DNA of 64,000 nucleotides from Mechercharimyces sp. CAU 1602 (GCF_024753565.1 NZ_JANTPT010000001.1:1383969-1447968), one strand, 5' to 3'. Positions 54,154 to 63,239 are shown, counted from the stretch's first letter. Notes: generated from the sequence alone by a model not told the origin. Numbers and translations: made by a program.

Positions 54154-54897
54154 CTATTCCAGCTCCCCATCCTCCAAATCAAAGTTGGCATATACCTGTT
54201 GTACGTCATCATGCTCTTCTAATGCTTCCATTAATTCTATACTTTTTACCGCTTCATCCCCCGACAGCAAAATCATGCTTTCTGGAACCATCGTAACTTC
54301 CTGCTCATATAAATTTAGATCCGCTTGTTCGAGCCCACTTTTCACTTCCAAAAAAAGCTCAGGCGAAGTTGTGATCTCAAACATCTCCTCTGTCGTAACC
54401 ACATCTTCAGCTCCCAGTTCAATCGCCAATAGCATTACTTCTTCTTCATCCATCCCCGTCTCATCTCGTTTAATTGTGAAGCGCCCTTTGCGTTCAAACA
54501 TCCATGCTACACATCCTGCTTCCCCCAGATTGCCACCCCTCTTTGAGAAGAGATGGCGCATATCAGCAGCCGTTCGATTACGATTGTCTGTCAGGGTTTC
54601 AACTAATACTGCTGCTCCACCTGGAGAATATCCCTCGTATACGATACGCTCGTACTCTTGTCCACCCTGCGTTCCCGCTGCCTTTTTAAGGGCACGATCA
54701 ATATTATCATTCGGCATATTATTTGCTTTCGCCCGACTGATCGCCAGCCGCAATGAATGATTGGTCTCTGGATCTATTCCTCCCATACGTGCAGCAACAT
54801 AGATTTCTCGAGCTAACTTAGCAAATATTTTTCCCCGAATCGCATCTTGACGACCTTTCCTATGTTGAATATTTTTCCACTTGGAGTGACCAGCCAT
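54154..54897 (-). CDS. yebC: YebC/TACO1-family transcriptional/translational regulator
   Basis: A 247-residue YebC protein that opens MAGHSKWKNIQHRK and carries KIFAKLAREI, LRLAISRAKANNMPNDNIDRA (cut here to its NNMPNDNIDRA core) and the EGYSPGGAA turn. Members either bind DNA or, as recently shown for some, relieve ribosome stalling at proline-rich stretches. In Bacillus, yrbC lies near safA, as here. Confidence 0.95.
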   Translation of the reverse strand: MAGHSKWKNIQHRKGRQDAIRGKIFAKLAREIYVAARMGGIDPETNHSLRLAISRAKANNMPNDNIDRALKKAAGTQGGQEYERIVYEGYSPGGAAVLVETLTDNRNRTAADMRHLFSKRGGNLGEAGCVAWMFERKGRFTIKRDETGMDEEEVMLLAIELGAEDVVTTEEMFEITTSPELFLEVKSGLEQADLNLYEQEVTMVPESMILLSGDEAVKSIELMEALEEHDDVQQVYANFDLEDGELE

Positions 54898-54934
54898 GAT
54901 CGTTTCACCTCGTCCTCTTCATTATCCCTTGCCT

Positions 54935-54999
54935 AAACAACAAACCGGCATGAAGGCTATCCATCATCTCAATACTACAAATGATGGAGCCCATGCCGG
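54935..54999 (-). terminator. Terminator of nadE
   Basis: A long imperfect hairpin on the minus strand: CCGGCATG (54999-54992) pairs with CATGCCGG (54952-54945), with an inner CCATCAT/ATGATGG stem, followed by TTTGTTGTTT. Confidence 0.75.
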
Positions 55000-55032
55000 A
55001 AACAACATCCACTACTACTCTCTTTCCTGCCG

Positions 55033-55884
55033 TTACAATCCTAACCCGCGTAGGTACTCATAATCAATCGTCATACTACGTTCGCTGATCGGGAATGTCA
55101 CCGGTAAGTGTCTCTTAAAGTGATTTTGCTGAATCCGACGAATAACAGAATCGATAAATTCAGGAGCAAATCCCTGTTGTATCAGCTCTGCACGCGTAAA
55201 TCGACGATCTACCATATAGTGCAAAAGCACATCAGCTTCAAGGTACGTGTATCCTAACTCACCTTCATCTGTTTGATCTTGCCACAAGTCAGCACTGGGT
55301 GCTTTAGTGATGATAGACTCTGGAATCCCCAGGTGTGCTGACAACTGGCGTACTTGGGTCTTATAGAGATCAGCTACCGGATTAATTGCACAGGCGAGAT
55401 CTCCAAACTGCGTGCCATATCCTAGGAACATCTCTGATTTGTTACCTGTTCCAATCACGAGCGCATCGTGCTGTGCCGATAGATCATATAAAATACTCAT
55501 ACGTTCACGTGCCATTTTGTTCCCTTTACGCAATGCTGTCGCGTCGGGAAAACGTTTAAAATACGCATCGATTTGAGGAGTAATGTCTACTGTTAATGAC
55601 TCAACCCCCAGAGCATCGATGGCTTTCTGCGCATCTTCTAAACTTGAGGGGCTGCTGTGTTTATATGGCATCTTGACAGCAACTACATTATCTTTTCCCA
55701 AGGCGTGTACCGACAAATATAACGTAAGTGCTGAATCAATACCACCAGATAACCCGACAATCGCTTTATCGAACCCTGCTGCTTTTATCGCCTGTTTCAA
55801 TTTATTCGAGAGATGGCTTACTGTCTGGTTTGCATCAAGACGCAAAAAAGGAGCCTGTTCCAACATTTCTTCAATTATTCGCAT
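55033..55884 (-). CDS. nadE: NH3-dependent NAD synthetase
   Basis: A 283-residue NadE that amidates deamido-NAD with ammonia. The ATP-pyrophosphatase loop LSGGIDSALTL is at about 43-53. GTGNKSEMFLGYGTQFGD, with its deamido-NAD contacts, lies in the middle. There is no N-terminal glutaminase domain, so it uses free ammonia. It is a single-gene unit between the cotS-like gene and yebC. Confidence 0.96.
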   Translation of the reverse strand: MRIIEEMLEQAPFLRLDANQTVSHLSNKLKQAIKAAGFDKAIVGLSGGIDSALTLYLSVHALGKDNVVAVKMPYKHSSPSSLEDAQKAIDALGVESLTVDITPQIDAYFKRFPDATALRKGNKMARERMSILYDLSAQHDALVIGTGNKSEMFLGYGTQFGDLACAINPVADLYKTQVRQLSAHLGIPESIITKAPSADLWQDQTDEGELGYTYLEADVLLHYMVDRRFTRAELIQQGFAPEFIDSVIRRIQQNHFKRHLPVTFPISERSMTIDYEYLRGLGL

Positions 55885-56022
55885 ATATACCCCTCATCTT
55901 CCATCGCTAAATGATATGTACTATGATGATTGACGTAGATTAGGATGGATCATGTTTAGTTGCATTACCTGCTACAAAAGTAACTCTAGTATATCTTTAT
56001 CATACCACAAGCCTTAAGTTCG

Positions 56023-56970
56023 TTACCACTTAGCAACCGTACGGAGAAAGTGGCGCCATTGGGGGAAAGTACCTACCAACTGCTTTATATAAGGGAGCGT
56101 ATACTCTGGTTTGTATCCAGACTTCATTGTGACTACACCGATCATCTCACGATAAAACTCATTTGGGAAAGCAAATAATAGACGGAGCACTTCCTTTTCA
56201 TATTTCGTCAAAGGATGAATGGCATCGTACATCTTCAGCAAGCGATACCAAAAATGTACATCCCACTTATTCTCGGACATAACACGTGCCAGGAACTGCC
56301 ACAAATCGCCTAATTGACAATCATAACTAGCCGTTTCAAAGTCAATCAACCAGGGAACACTTCGTTTATCCACCACCCAATTGTGATTAGCCAAATCACG
56401 GTGTGCTACTTTCCTTTCCGCTCGTGCAGCAGCCGTATATTTTGCCAACCCCACATCTTCTAATTGGTGTAAGACATGTAGCCCCTGCACATAAAGAGAA
56501 GGACCATACTTTTTTAAAATTTCACCTGCTTTCCCCGATACATCTTCACGTTCCATCACCACGGTGTGAAATTTTTTCAAGCGGCGAGTTAAGCGCTGAT
56601 GAAATAAGTCTGCCTCTCTCCCCTGCCAATGAACCGGCAACTTTTGACCCAATCGATGAAAAAGCGCTAACATCCGAATACAGTCTTCTGCATCTCTTTT
56701 ATTTCGATAATCGGCTTTTCGTCCCTCTATCCAATGGGTAAGTATCCAGCGATCATGATCAGATACGATCCGAGGCATCCATCGATATCCACGTTTCCGC
56801 ATCTCCTGATCTACGTTAATCCACCACTTACTTCGATCTAAGCTATGAATCTCCTTAACCATCCATTTTCCATTTTCCGTAATTATGGTCCGATAAGACC
56901 CCAACCGCTGCACACGTATAACGGGCGACCCCACCATCTTACCCCAGTGTTTTCTATCCTCTTTGGCCAT
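56023..56970 (-). CDS. CotS-family spore coat protein (kinase-like fold)
   Basis: A 315-residue member of the CotS/YutH group related to aminoglycoside phosphotransferases. The catalytic-loop motif HRDLANHNWVV and IDFETASYD are visible, so the fold and possibly the activity are kept. CotS is an inner/outer coat protein in Bacillus. It starts four bases after the stop of safA, which supports a coat role. The ribosome-binding site (TAGGA) is weak. Whether it phosphorylates anything is open. Confidence 0.82.
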   Translation of the reverse strand: MAKEDRKHWGKMVGSPVIRVQRLGSYRTIITENGKWMVKEIHSLDRSKWWINVDQEMRKRGYRWMPRIVSDHDRWILTHWIEGRKADYRNKRDAEDCIRMLALFHRLGQKLPVHWQGREADLFHQRLTRRLKKFHTVVMEREDVSGKAGEILKKYGPSLYVQGLHVLHQLEDVGLAKYTAAARAERKVAHRDLANHNWVVDKRSVPWLIDFETASYDCQLGDLWQFLARVMSENKWDVHFWYRLLKMYDAIHPLTKYEKEVLRLLFAFPNEFYREMIGVVTMKSGYKPEYTLPYIKQLVGTFPQWRHFLRTVAKW

Positions 56971-56973
56971 TTC

Positions 56974-58191
56974 CTACCACTCATCTACCGTTGAGCTGCT
57001 CTCCCAATCACTCTGAATATCTAAGGTGAATGAACCATCATCTTGCTCATGCTCTTCGGCTGATGGGGCCTGGTGCCATTGAGGATACATGGATAAATGC
57101 TGGTTTCCTTCCGATACTTCACTCACTTCCTCTCTTTCATCCCCTGCCGTCTCTTGCCTTGCATAGGCTTCATCAGCGTAAGTATCATATTGACTCTGCC
57201 CATTATATCCATGTCCATTGTATTCCTGTCCATTGTATTCCTGCCCATTGTAATCCTGCCTGCTGTATTGATTTGAATTCTCCCACGGCCTCATCTCATG
57301 TCCCTCATAGTTTCCCGCTATACTCGCTGTGTTCGTGCTATTTGGATAATATGAGGGTGCTGGCATTGTCGGCGCTCCGTATCCCATGCCATATCCCCCA
57401 AAGCCCATCCCGGGCATTCCATAACCGCCAAATCCTCCAGGAACTTGCGGATAATTACCATAAAAATTCCCTCCAGGCATTTCGCCATAGAAAGGGGCTC
57501 CTCCCCTGCCCGGCACTGGGCCATAATCGGAGTACCCGTTCCAAGGCGGCCTTCCTTGAGCACCAAAACCATCATATCCCCACGAATACCCTCCTGGTGC
57601 TCCTGGCATTCCTGGTGCTACCGGCATTCCTGGCATTCCTGGCATTCCTGGCATCCCCGGCATCCCTGGAATCGGAAACTGCTGTGTGGCAACAGGAGAA
57701 TACGGCTGTTCCATCCATCTGGATGTGGAAGCTGAATAATAAGAATCCCCACAGCAATCAGAGGGCGGTACGGGATATCCATACTCAGGAGAAGGCGAGT
57801 AAGGAGAACCTGCCAATGCGGAAGATTGGACTTCTTCGTAAGCTGGTTGAATCGGTGGTTGTGCTGGGGGCTCACTATAATAATGAGTAGGTGGTTGTGG
57901 AATTGGCATATCTGGAATCGGGGGTAATTGGCTATAAGGTTGAGTAGGAAATGTTGGTCCTTGTGGTTGGAATGAATGATATTGAGGGTAACCGTCCCCG
58001 GCATTCTCATCTTTCTCCCGTGCTACATTAATTCTTACCTTACCGCTAGGAACACGAATTTTTACTCCTTCTCCAAGTTCATCTGGATCCTCTATATTGG
58101 GGTTAGCTTCCATCAACTTTTGTACGGAAATATCGTACTTATCAGCAATTTTCCACATCGTTTCCTTCTCTTTTGCAATGTGAATTTTCAC
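56974..58191 (-). CDS. safA: SafA-like spore coat assembly protein with LysM domain
   Basis: A 405-residue protein. A LysM domain (residues 1-50, MKIHIAKEKETMWKIADKYD) binds peptidoglycan; the rest is low-complexity, rich in Pro, Gly, Tyr and Gln. It includes a tandem Gly-Met-Pro run (about 173-187), Gly/Tyr-rich repeats (FGGYGMPG, YGMGYG) and repeated YNGQE units. SafA directs inner-coat assembly at the cortex in Bacillus. GTG starts after GGAGGG, and a mother-cell type -10 box lies upstream. Confidence 0.88.
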   Translation of the reverse strand: MKIHIAKEKETMWKIADKYDISVQKLMEANPNIEDPDELGEGVKIRVPSGKVRINVAREKDENAGDGYPQYHSFQPQGPTFPTQPYSQLPPIPDMPIPQPPTHYYSEPPAQPPIQPAYEEVQSSALAGSPYSPSPEYGYPVPPSDCCGDSYYSASTSRWMEQPYSPVATQQFPIPGMPGMPGMPGMPGMPVAPGMPGAPGGYSWGYDGFGAQGRPPWNGYSDYGPVPGRGGAPFYGEMPGGNFYGNYPQVPGGFGGYGMPGMGFGGYGMGYGAPTMPAPSYYPNSTNTASIAGNYEGHEMRPWENSNQYSRQDYNGQEYNGQEYNGHGYNGQSQYDTYADEAYARQETAGDEREEVSEVSEGNQHLSMYPQWHQAPSAEEHEQDDGSFTLDIQSDWESSSTVDEW

Positions 58192-58222
58192 TTTTTTCCC
58201 TCCTCAATAGAAGCACTTACCT

Positions 58223-58231
58223 TATCGTATG
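58223..58231 (-). promoter_or_regulatory. Candidate mother-cell promoter (-10) of safA
   Basis: On the minus strand CATACGATA fits both the sigma-E pattern (CATACAMT, 7 of 8) and the sigma-K pattern (CATAnnnTA), 32 bases before the safA start. An AATATT sits upstream but at a short spacing. Bacillus safA has a sigma-E promoter. Confidence 0.45.
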
Positions 58232-58285
58232 CATATGATAAATATTTGCTTCCTTTCTTCGCAAAAAAGACCCATAAAATCCATT

Positions 58286-58738
58286 TTACCGATCACTTCG
58301 TCCTAGTAACTCTACACGTACCACGCCGTCAATCTGTTGTAGCATATGGAGGAATTCCATGGTTTCTTTATGAAGCGAAGACGTATCCATGGATAAAACA
58401 ATGCTTGCCATTCCCTGCAAGGGAATCGTCTGATGAATAGTAAGTACATTTGCCCCTACCTGTGCGATTGACGCTAACACTTGCGATAACAAACCAGACC
58501 GATGCTCCAGCCGTAAGGAAAGTGTTAAGATTTTTTCCTTCATCATGGCATTAAAGGGGAAGATTGCATCGCGATACTTATAAAACGAACTACGGCTCAT
58601 TCCTGCCTTATTCACGGCCTCTTGCACAGAGAGAGTCTCATCAGTAAGTAGTTGCTGTTTCACCTCGGCTGTTTTTTTTAAAGCTTCAGGCAAACAGTCC
58701 GCCCGTACTAAATAATACGTCTCATCATGCCCACTCAT
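58286..58738 (-). CDS. pheB: ACT domain-containing protein PheB
   Basis: A 150-residue protein with an N-terminal helix-turn-helix (SVQEAVNKAGMSRSSFYKYR) and a C-terminal ACT domain (about 75-150) ending with VRVELLGRSD. Once called chorismate mutase, it is now thought to be an amino-acid-sensing regulator (YszB/ThrR-like). I use the ATG at 58738 after AAGGGGTG. It lies near obg as in Bacillus (spo0B-obg-pheB), although here a terminator-like hairpin intervenes. Confidence 0.9.
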   Translation of the reverse strand: MSGHDETYYLVRADCLPEALKKTAEVKQQLLTDETLSVQEAVNKAGMSRSSFYKYRDAIFPFNAMMKEKILTLSLRLEHRSGLLSQVLASIAQVGANVLTIHQTIPLQGMASIVLSMDTSSLHKETMEFLHMLQQIDGVVRVELLGRSDR

Positions 58739-58805
58739 TCGCTTCACCCCTTCTCTTTTGCAAATTTGATAACCTAAGCCGCTCCATCTTTCACAACCCG
58801 CCGTC

Positions 58806-58814
58806 ATTATATCA
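58806..58814 (-). promoter_or_regulatory. Extended -10 promoter of pheB
   Basis: On the minus strand TGATATAAT is a consensus extended -10 element about 70 bases before the pheB start. Confidence 0.55.
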
Positions 58815-58938
58815 TAATTTATCTGTTATCCCTCAGGGAAGCCACACCGTTAATTTTGCCAATGTTATACATGAGAGGGTAGAGTGATCTGATAGATTAC
58901 GCGACGTTTCGAAAAAAGAAAGAAATGAGGTGCCTAGC

Positions 58939-59025
58939 GTGATAATGTACGTTTTGGAAAATCTGCTTCGTCTGGCACAACCGTTCCTCCACGAGATAAT
59001 TTTGGTCACAAATGGAGTAAATTGA
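58939..59025 (+). CDS. Possible 28-residue peptide between pheB and obg
   Basis: A GTG (58939) behind GAGGTG starts a frame with ENLLRLAQPFLHEIILVT, a hydrophobic/amphipathic peptide, ending just before a hairpin. No clear promoter. Coding is doubtful. Confidence 0.2.
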   Translation: MIMYVLENLLRLAQPFLHEIILVTNGVN

Positions 59026-59034
59026 ACTTTGAAT

Positions 59035-59066
59035 AAGGGAGATTACCGCAGTCGGCAATCTCCCTT
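59035..59066. terminator. Terminator-like hairpin after obg
   Basis: AAGGGAGATT (59035-59044) pairs with AATCTCCCTT (59057-59066). The T run is weak on both strands, so its strength as a terminator is uncertain. Confidence 0.5.
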
Positions 59067-59071
59067 ACTCC

Positions 59072-60349
59072 TTAACTGTAGAACTCAAACTCCATCTCAC
59101 CGATACGAACCGTATCACCTTCCTGCGCTCCTTTTTCCCGGAGCGCATCATCAACACCCATGCTCTTTAAAATTCGTGCAAACCGCAGTTGTGCATCGTA
59201 ATAATGAAAGTTGGTACGCAGAAGCAATCGCTCTACCTTCTCACCCTCAACCACGTATACTTCATTGTCACGATGAATGGTGAAGGAATCATCTTCATCT
59301 GGACGAGTCTGATACAGCTTATGATCCACACCCTCTTCTTCCAGTTCGATCTGTGGTGCCTGATCTAATAAATCAGCTGCGCGATATAATAGTTCACGCA
59401 AACCTTGTCGTGTCGCCGACGAGATCGGGATAATGGATACATCTTCTCCTATCTGCTCACGAAACAATTCCAATTGATCTTCTGCATCCGGCAAATCCAT
59501 TTTATTTGCGGCGATAATTTGCGGTCGCTGTGCTAGCTTTTCGTTATATAGTCGTAATTCCTTATTAATCTGCTCATAATCCTCAAAGGGATCGCGTCCC
59601 TCCATGCCTGACATATCGATCACATGGATGATTACCCTCGTTCGCTCCACATGGCGCAAAAATTGATGGCCCAATCCTATCCCCTCATGAGCTCCTTCGA
59701 TCAAACCTGGTAGGTCTGCCATCACAAAGCTACGGCCATCTTCTACTTCCACTACACCCAAATTGGGAGCCAACGTCGTAAAATGATATGCTCCAATCTT
59801 CGGTTTTGCTGCCGAAACCGCTGCTAGCAAGGTCGATTTACCCACACTCGGGTAGCCGACTAATCCAATATCTGCTAGTAATTTCAGTTCCAACTCCAGC
59901 CATCGTTCTTGTCCCGGCTCCCCATTTTCTGATATTTCGGGGGCTGGATTACTTGGAGTCGCAAAGTGGATATTTCCTCGTCCACCTTTCCCTCCGCGAG
60001 CAACAACGCGTTGCTCTCCTTGTTTCGTCAAGTCAGCCACTTTTTCCCCTGTCTCTGCATCTCGCACCACAGTACCTGGTGGAACGAGCACAACCAATGG
60101 TTCCGCCCCTTTTCCATGCTGGGATTTCCCACGTCCATGTTCACCGTGTGCAGCTTTAAAGTGTTTTTGATAGCGAAAATCCATCAATGTACGTAAGCCT
60201 TCTTCTACACGAAATATCACATCAGCCCCACGACCCCCGTCACCACCTGCAGGACCGCCGTTTGGGACATATTTTTCTCGCCGAAAGCCTACCATCCCGT
60301 TTCCCCCGGAACCGGCACGCACAAATACCTTTACCTTATCGACAAACAT
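59072..60349 (-). CDS. obg: GTPase Obg/CgtA
   Basis: A 425-residue Obg. It has the glycine-rich Obg fold (about 1-158), the GTPase domain with GYPSVGKST and DLPGLIEGA, and the C-terminal OCT domain found in Bacillota (from about 350). It acts in 50S assembly and, in Bacillus, in the stress response and the sporulation phosphorelay. It follows spo0B on the same strand, as in Bacillus. Confidence 0.97.
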   Translation of the reverse strand: MFVDKVKVFVRAGSGGNGMVGFRREKYVPNGGPAGGDGGRGADVIFRVEEGLRTLMDFRYQKHFKAAHGEHGRGKSQHGKGAEPLVVLVPPGTVVRDAETGEKVADLTKQGEQRVVARGGKGGRGNIHFATPSNPAPEISENGEPGQERWLELELKLLADIGLVGYPSVGKSTLLAAVSAAKPKIGAYHFTTLAPNLGVVEVEDGRSFVMADLPGLIEGAHEGIGLGHQFLRHVERTRVIIHVIDMSGMEGRDPFEDYEQINKELRLYNEKLAQRPQIIAANKMDLPDAEDQLELFREQIGEDVSIIPISSATRQGLRELLYRAADLLDQAPQIELEEEGVDHKLYQTRPDEDDSFTIHRDNEVYVVEGEKVERLLLRTNFHYYDAQLRFARILKSMGVDDALREKGAQEGDTVRIGEMEFEFYS

Positions 60350-60373
60350 TTACTTCACCTGCCTCTATCTATT

Positions 60374-61123
60374 TTATCCATAACTTCTCGCCTTAATAGA
60401 GCATATACGAATATCTGTTGCCCCGTTTATAATTTCCATCTTTGCTTTCTTTCTGCGTAATATCTGCCTCAATCTCCTCCACTCCGCATCCGACAAGCCC
60501 AATTCTGCAAAATTGGTCTCATGTAGTGAGAAGAGAATCACAAGCTGACCACTCCCTTTAGCCACCTCTTTTATATGCAAGAAAATTCTTGGTGTCTCGC
60601 TCTCGATTGACGATGAATGTGATAAAAAAGAGATCGTTTCTTCGATTACTTCAAGTAACCACGTTCCTTGCTTCTCTTCTGTTAGACGGAAATGAGGGTC
60701 AATCTCCACACTCCAACGAAATTGTGAGTATTGCTCACACATCCCCATCAGAAAAAGAACCAAGGGGGGATAGGTAGCACGGCGCACTTCACGTTCTTCC
60801 ATCGCAAGTCCAGCCAGTCGCTGCAGATAGGGAAGAATGCGTTCCATCTTCTTTAAAGATGCATATCCCATCAACACCTGTACATGATTCATCCAATCAT
60901 GCCGCATTCTCCGAATAAGATTTACCGCCTGTTCTGCTTGCTTTACCGCTTGGTCATTTCTTATGTATCGACTCAATAGCCACGCACCATTGAGAAAACT
61001 GAATAATAATGCGACCGCAATCAACGCTTGTCCTGTCAAGTTCCAGTCTCTGATACAAAAAAGAACGAGGAAGAACCAAGCTGGACCACTCACATACGTC
61101 CATTTTTTCCACCCTATCCCCAT
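60374..61123 (-). CDS. spo0B: Sporulation phosphotransferase Spo0B
   Basis: A 249-residue protein. The N terminus has two membrane segments (about 12-25 and 33-50), not present in the classic 192-residue Bacillus subtilis form. The helical hairpin domain follows with RMRHDWMNHVQVLMG, where His75 is the phospho-acceptor. It passes phosphate from Spo0F to Spo0A. It is followed by obg at 25 bases. The ATG follows AAGGGAG. Confidence 0.9.
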   Translation of the reverse strand: MGIGWKKWTYVSGPAWFFLVLFCIRDWNLTGQALIAVALLFSFLNGAWLLSRYIRNDQAVKQAEQAVNLIRRMRHDWMNHVQVLMGYASLKKMERILPYLQRLAGLAMEEREVRRATYPPLVLFLMGMCEQYSQFRWSVEIDPHFRLTEEKQGTWLLEVIEETISFLSHSSSIESETPRIFLHIKEVAKGSGQLVILFSLHETNFAELGLSDAEWRRLRQILRRKKAKMEIINGATDIRICSIKARSYG

Positions 61124-61156
61124 CGAAACGCTCCCTTCCTCCCAATTTCTCTATTA

Positions 61157-61188
61157 ATAAAAAATCCCCGGAAACGAACCGGGGATTT
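61157..61188 (-). terminator. Terminator of the rplU-prp-rpmA operon
   Basis: On the minus strand AAATCCCCGG (61188-61179) pairs with CCGGGGATTT (61171-61162) and is followed by TTTATT. It separates rpmA from spo0B. Confidence 0.85.
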
Positions 61189-61204
61189 CCATTCATCCTA
61201 CCAT

Positions 61205-61495
61205 TTAAGCTTCTACGCTAACTGGGTAGATGCTCACTTGTTTTTTCTTGCTGCCGAGACGTTCAAAGCGTACAACACCGTCCGCTTTCGCATATAACGT
61301 ATCGTCACCACCGCGACCTACACCCACACCTGGGTGAATCTTGGTTCCGCGCTGACGAACCAAAATGCTACCTGCAGTTACAGTTTGTCCATCTGCACGC
61401 TTCACACCTAGACGTTTGGAGATACTATCCCGACCGTTCTTTGTCGAGCCAACTCCTTTTTTCTGTGCGAACAATTGAAGATTCATTTTTAGCAT
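61205..61495 (-). CDS. rpmA: 50S ribosomal protein L27 with cleavable N-terminal extension
   Basis: A 96-residue L27. The start [11 protein letters not shown] is the Bacillota extension that the protease Prp removes so the mature end ([12 protein letters not shown]) can reach the peptidyl-transferase centre. I use the ATG at 61495, seven bases after AGGAGGT. The cleavage protein is encoded just upstream. Confidence 0.96.
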   Translation of the reverse strand: MLKMNLQLFAQKKGVGSTKNGRDSISKRLGVKRADGQTVTAGSILVRQRGTKIHPGVGVGRGGDDTLYAKADGVVRFERLGSKKKQVSIYPVSVEA

Positions 61496-61507
61496 GGTAT
61501 CCACCTC

Positions 61508-61843
61508 CTACCATCGTTCATTAGAAAGTTGAATGTATGTTGGATACGATTCTGCAATGGAAACAAGGGATGAAACCATCGCCTCCATCAGTAATCGAAC
61601 AGAATCCACCACTTCTTCATCCACCGTTTGCGGTATTCGACAATCGACATGACCATCACCATCATCGTCTTGGTGAACAGGAACCCCCAGCAACTCCTCG
61701 CACGCATTAGCCAATCCAATGGTGACAGCTGACACAGCTGCACACACAATATCACTTCCGTACTCGGCATACTCAGCATGTCCTGTAACCAACACGCGCT
61801 GTAAACGCTCCTGACGATCGCGATACACCGTAATGTGTATCAT
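61508..61843 (-). CDS. prp: Ribosomal-processing cysteine protease Prp
   Basis: A 111-residue Prp (YsxB). The catalytic pair His22 (VTGHAEY) and Cys34 (DIVCAAVS) is at exactly the positions known in Staphylococcus. It cuts the N-terminal extension of L27, encoded 12 bases downstream, and is essential in species that have the extension. The rplU-prp-rpmA order is conserved. Confidence 0.95.
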   Translation of the reverse strand: MIHITVYRDRQERLQRVLVTGHAEYAEYGSDIVCAAVSAVTIGLANACEELLGVPVHQDDDGDGHVDCRIPQTVDEEVVDSVRLLMEAMVSSLVSIAESYPTYIQLSNERW

Positions 61844-61849
61844 CGCAAA

Positions 61850-62161
61850 TTAAGCCTCAATCGATTCAATCCGTACTTTGGTGAACGGTTGGCGATGGCC
61901 TTTTTTACGTTTGTAATTTTTTTTCGGCTTATACTTAAATACCGTAATTTTCTTACCTTTGCCATGCTCGATCACTTTCGCTGAAACTTTAGCGCCTTCT
62001 ACGAGCGGGCTACCTACTGTCGTTTCACCATCTTTATTTACAAGCAATACATGGTCAAAAACTACGGATTCTTCTGCGTCTGCGGTTAATTTTTCAATAT
62101 ACAGTGTGTCACCTTCTTGAACACGGTACTGTTTTCCGCCAGTTTGAATCAGTGCATACAT
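61850..62161 (-). CDS. rplU: 50S ribosomal protein L21
   Basis: A 103-residue L21 that starts [18 protein letters not shown] and ends with the RNA-binding [17 protein letters not shown]. It binds 23S rRNA. First gene of the rplU-prp-rpmA operon, preceded by an autoregulatory-type leader and a strong promoter. Confidence 0.97.
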   Translation of the reverse strand: MYALIQTGGKQYRVQEGDTLYIEKLTADAEESVVFDHVLLVNKDGETTVGSPLVEGAKVSAKVIEHGKGKKITVFKYKPKKNYKRKKGHRQPFTKVRIESIEA

Positions 62162-62304
62162 CGTCCGGGTCCCTCCTTCATCTTCAGTCTCGCCAGCCTC
62201 CAGGTGGGAGTTTGTCTCCTCTTACAACCTTGACTGAGCGGTTATTGCCGGGTAACCCCTGGTTGACTGCTTATGATACCTTGAGAGCATCAAGCAGCAA
62301 TAAC
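62162..62304 (-). promoter_or_regulatory. L21 leader (ribosomal protein autoregulatory leader)
   Basis: The 143-base leader starts at the predicted transcription start. On the minus strand GTTATTGC (62304-62297) pairs with GCAATAAC (62248-62241), closing a domain that contains GGTATCATAAGC and CCAGGGGTTACCCGG. This closed-stem arrangement and its place before rplU-prp-rpmA fit the L21 leader of Bacillota, thought to bind L21 (or its partner) and reduce expression. Confidence 0.7.
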
Positions 62305-62310
62305 AAATGA

Positions 62311-62339
62311 ATTTTAGCATATAGCACGGAAAATGTCAA
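62311..62339 (-). promoter_or_regulatory. Sigma-A promoter of the rplU operon
   Basis: On the minus strand TTGACA (62339-62334) and TAAAAT (62316-62311) are 17 bases apart, with TGC before the -10 box. It is close to consensus, as expected for a ribosomal protein operon. Confidence 0.85.
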
Positions 62340-62366
62340 AAAAACAGAGGTAAAACTATCTCTTCA

Positions 62367-63239
62367 CTAACGGAGAAAAATCAAATCTTTCATCGTCGCC
62401 CGCGGATTTTTCTCTTGAAAATAATGTGTTAAAAGTACTTCCTCTGGTATCGTCACTTTGCCGGGATCGTCTCCATCTGTAATTCGCATACAATGATACC
62501 CTTCTTTTTTCCATCTTTTCACCACCGAAAGCAACTTCTCATCTTGTTTCACATCTACCCACACCAAAGGCGTTCGTTTGCTGCGACGACAATTGTAGCG
62601 GTGCATCAAGTGACGGATAAATTGAAAATCCTTTTGTCTGTATGCCATCCAGTTGGAGAGACCGAGGAATAATGCAATTACTAGCAAATTGAGATGAATC
62701 CCTCCTATCATCACACTAACACCGAGCAAAGCAACAGAGAGAGCAAAGCCAATCAGAATCGAATAGACGATTGATTTGCGATAAGGTAGATAATAACTGA
62801 GCACTCCCTGGAAAACACGCCCCCCATCCAACGGATAAATCGGCAAAAGATTAAACCCTGCTATGAGAGCATTACAGTAGATAAAGTAAGAAGTCCACTC
62901 TGCCGACCACCAACTGGCATAATAAAAGATAAACCCGACCAAGATCATCATTACATTGTGAAATGGACCCGCTAAAGCCACAATTAGCTCTTCTTGAGTC
63001 GAAACCGTCCCCCACTCATCTGTCTTCGCTACTCCGCCAAATGGAAGTAATTCCAATGACTCCACGCGCCAGCCAAATGACCACGCCGCCGTAATATGAC
63101 CCATCTCATGGATAATTACAAGCACAAATAAGGTGATAATCTCGAGAAATCGACCCGTCACCACTGCAGACAGGATGACCACCCAAAATAAAAAGTGAAT
63201 ACGTATCCGCACATTGGACCAGGGCCATTTATTGTTCAA
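62367..63239 (-). CDS. spoIVFB: Sporulation intramembrane metalloprotease SpoIVFB
   Basis: A 290-residue site-2-type protease. The zinc motif HEMGH (His44, Glu45, His48) and NLLPIYPLDGGRVF with Asp138 lie in membrane segments. A C-terminal cytoplasmic domain (about 205-290) resembles the CBS-like sensing domain of Bacillus SpoIVFB. It processes pro-sigma-K in the mother cell. It overlaps spoIVFA by 11 bases. Confidence 0.96.
   Translation of the reverse strand: MNNKWPWSNVRIRIHFLFWVVILSAVVTGRFLEIITLFVLVIIHEMGHITAAWSFGWRVESLELLPFGGVAKTDEWGTVSTQEELIVALAGPFHNVMMILVGFIFYYASWWSAEWTSYFIYCNALIAGFNLLPIYPLDGGRVFQGVLSYYLPYRKSIVYSILIGFALSVALLGVSVMIGGIHLNLLVIALFLGLSNWMAYRQKDFQFIRHLMHRYNCRRSKRTPLVWVDVKQDEKLLSVVKRWKKEGYHCMRITDGDDPGKVTIPEEVLLTHYFQEKNPRATMKDLIFLR

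Noticed and set aside
57600-57680. Short tandem repeats that could suggest a CRISPR array
   Set aside because: The repeats have a 9-base period without spacers and code for Gly-Met-Pro in SafA. No CRISPR array or cas gene was seen in the window.
57030-57890. A 286-codon plus-strand frame opposite safA
   Set aside because: It is the mirror image of the repetitive safA sequence. No ribosome-binding site, and its composition follows from the Gly/Pro/Tyr-rich codons on the other strand.
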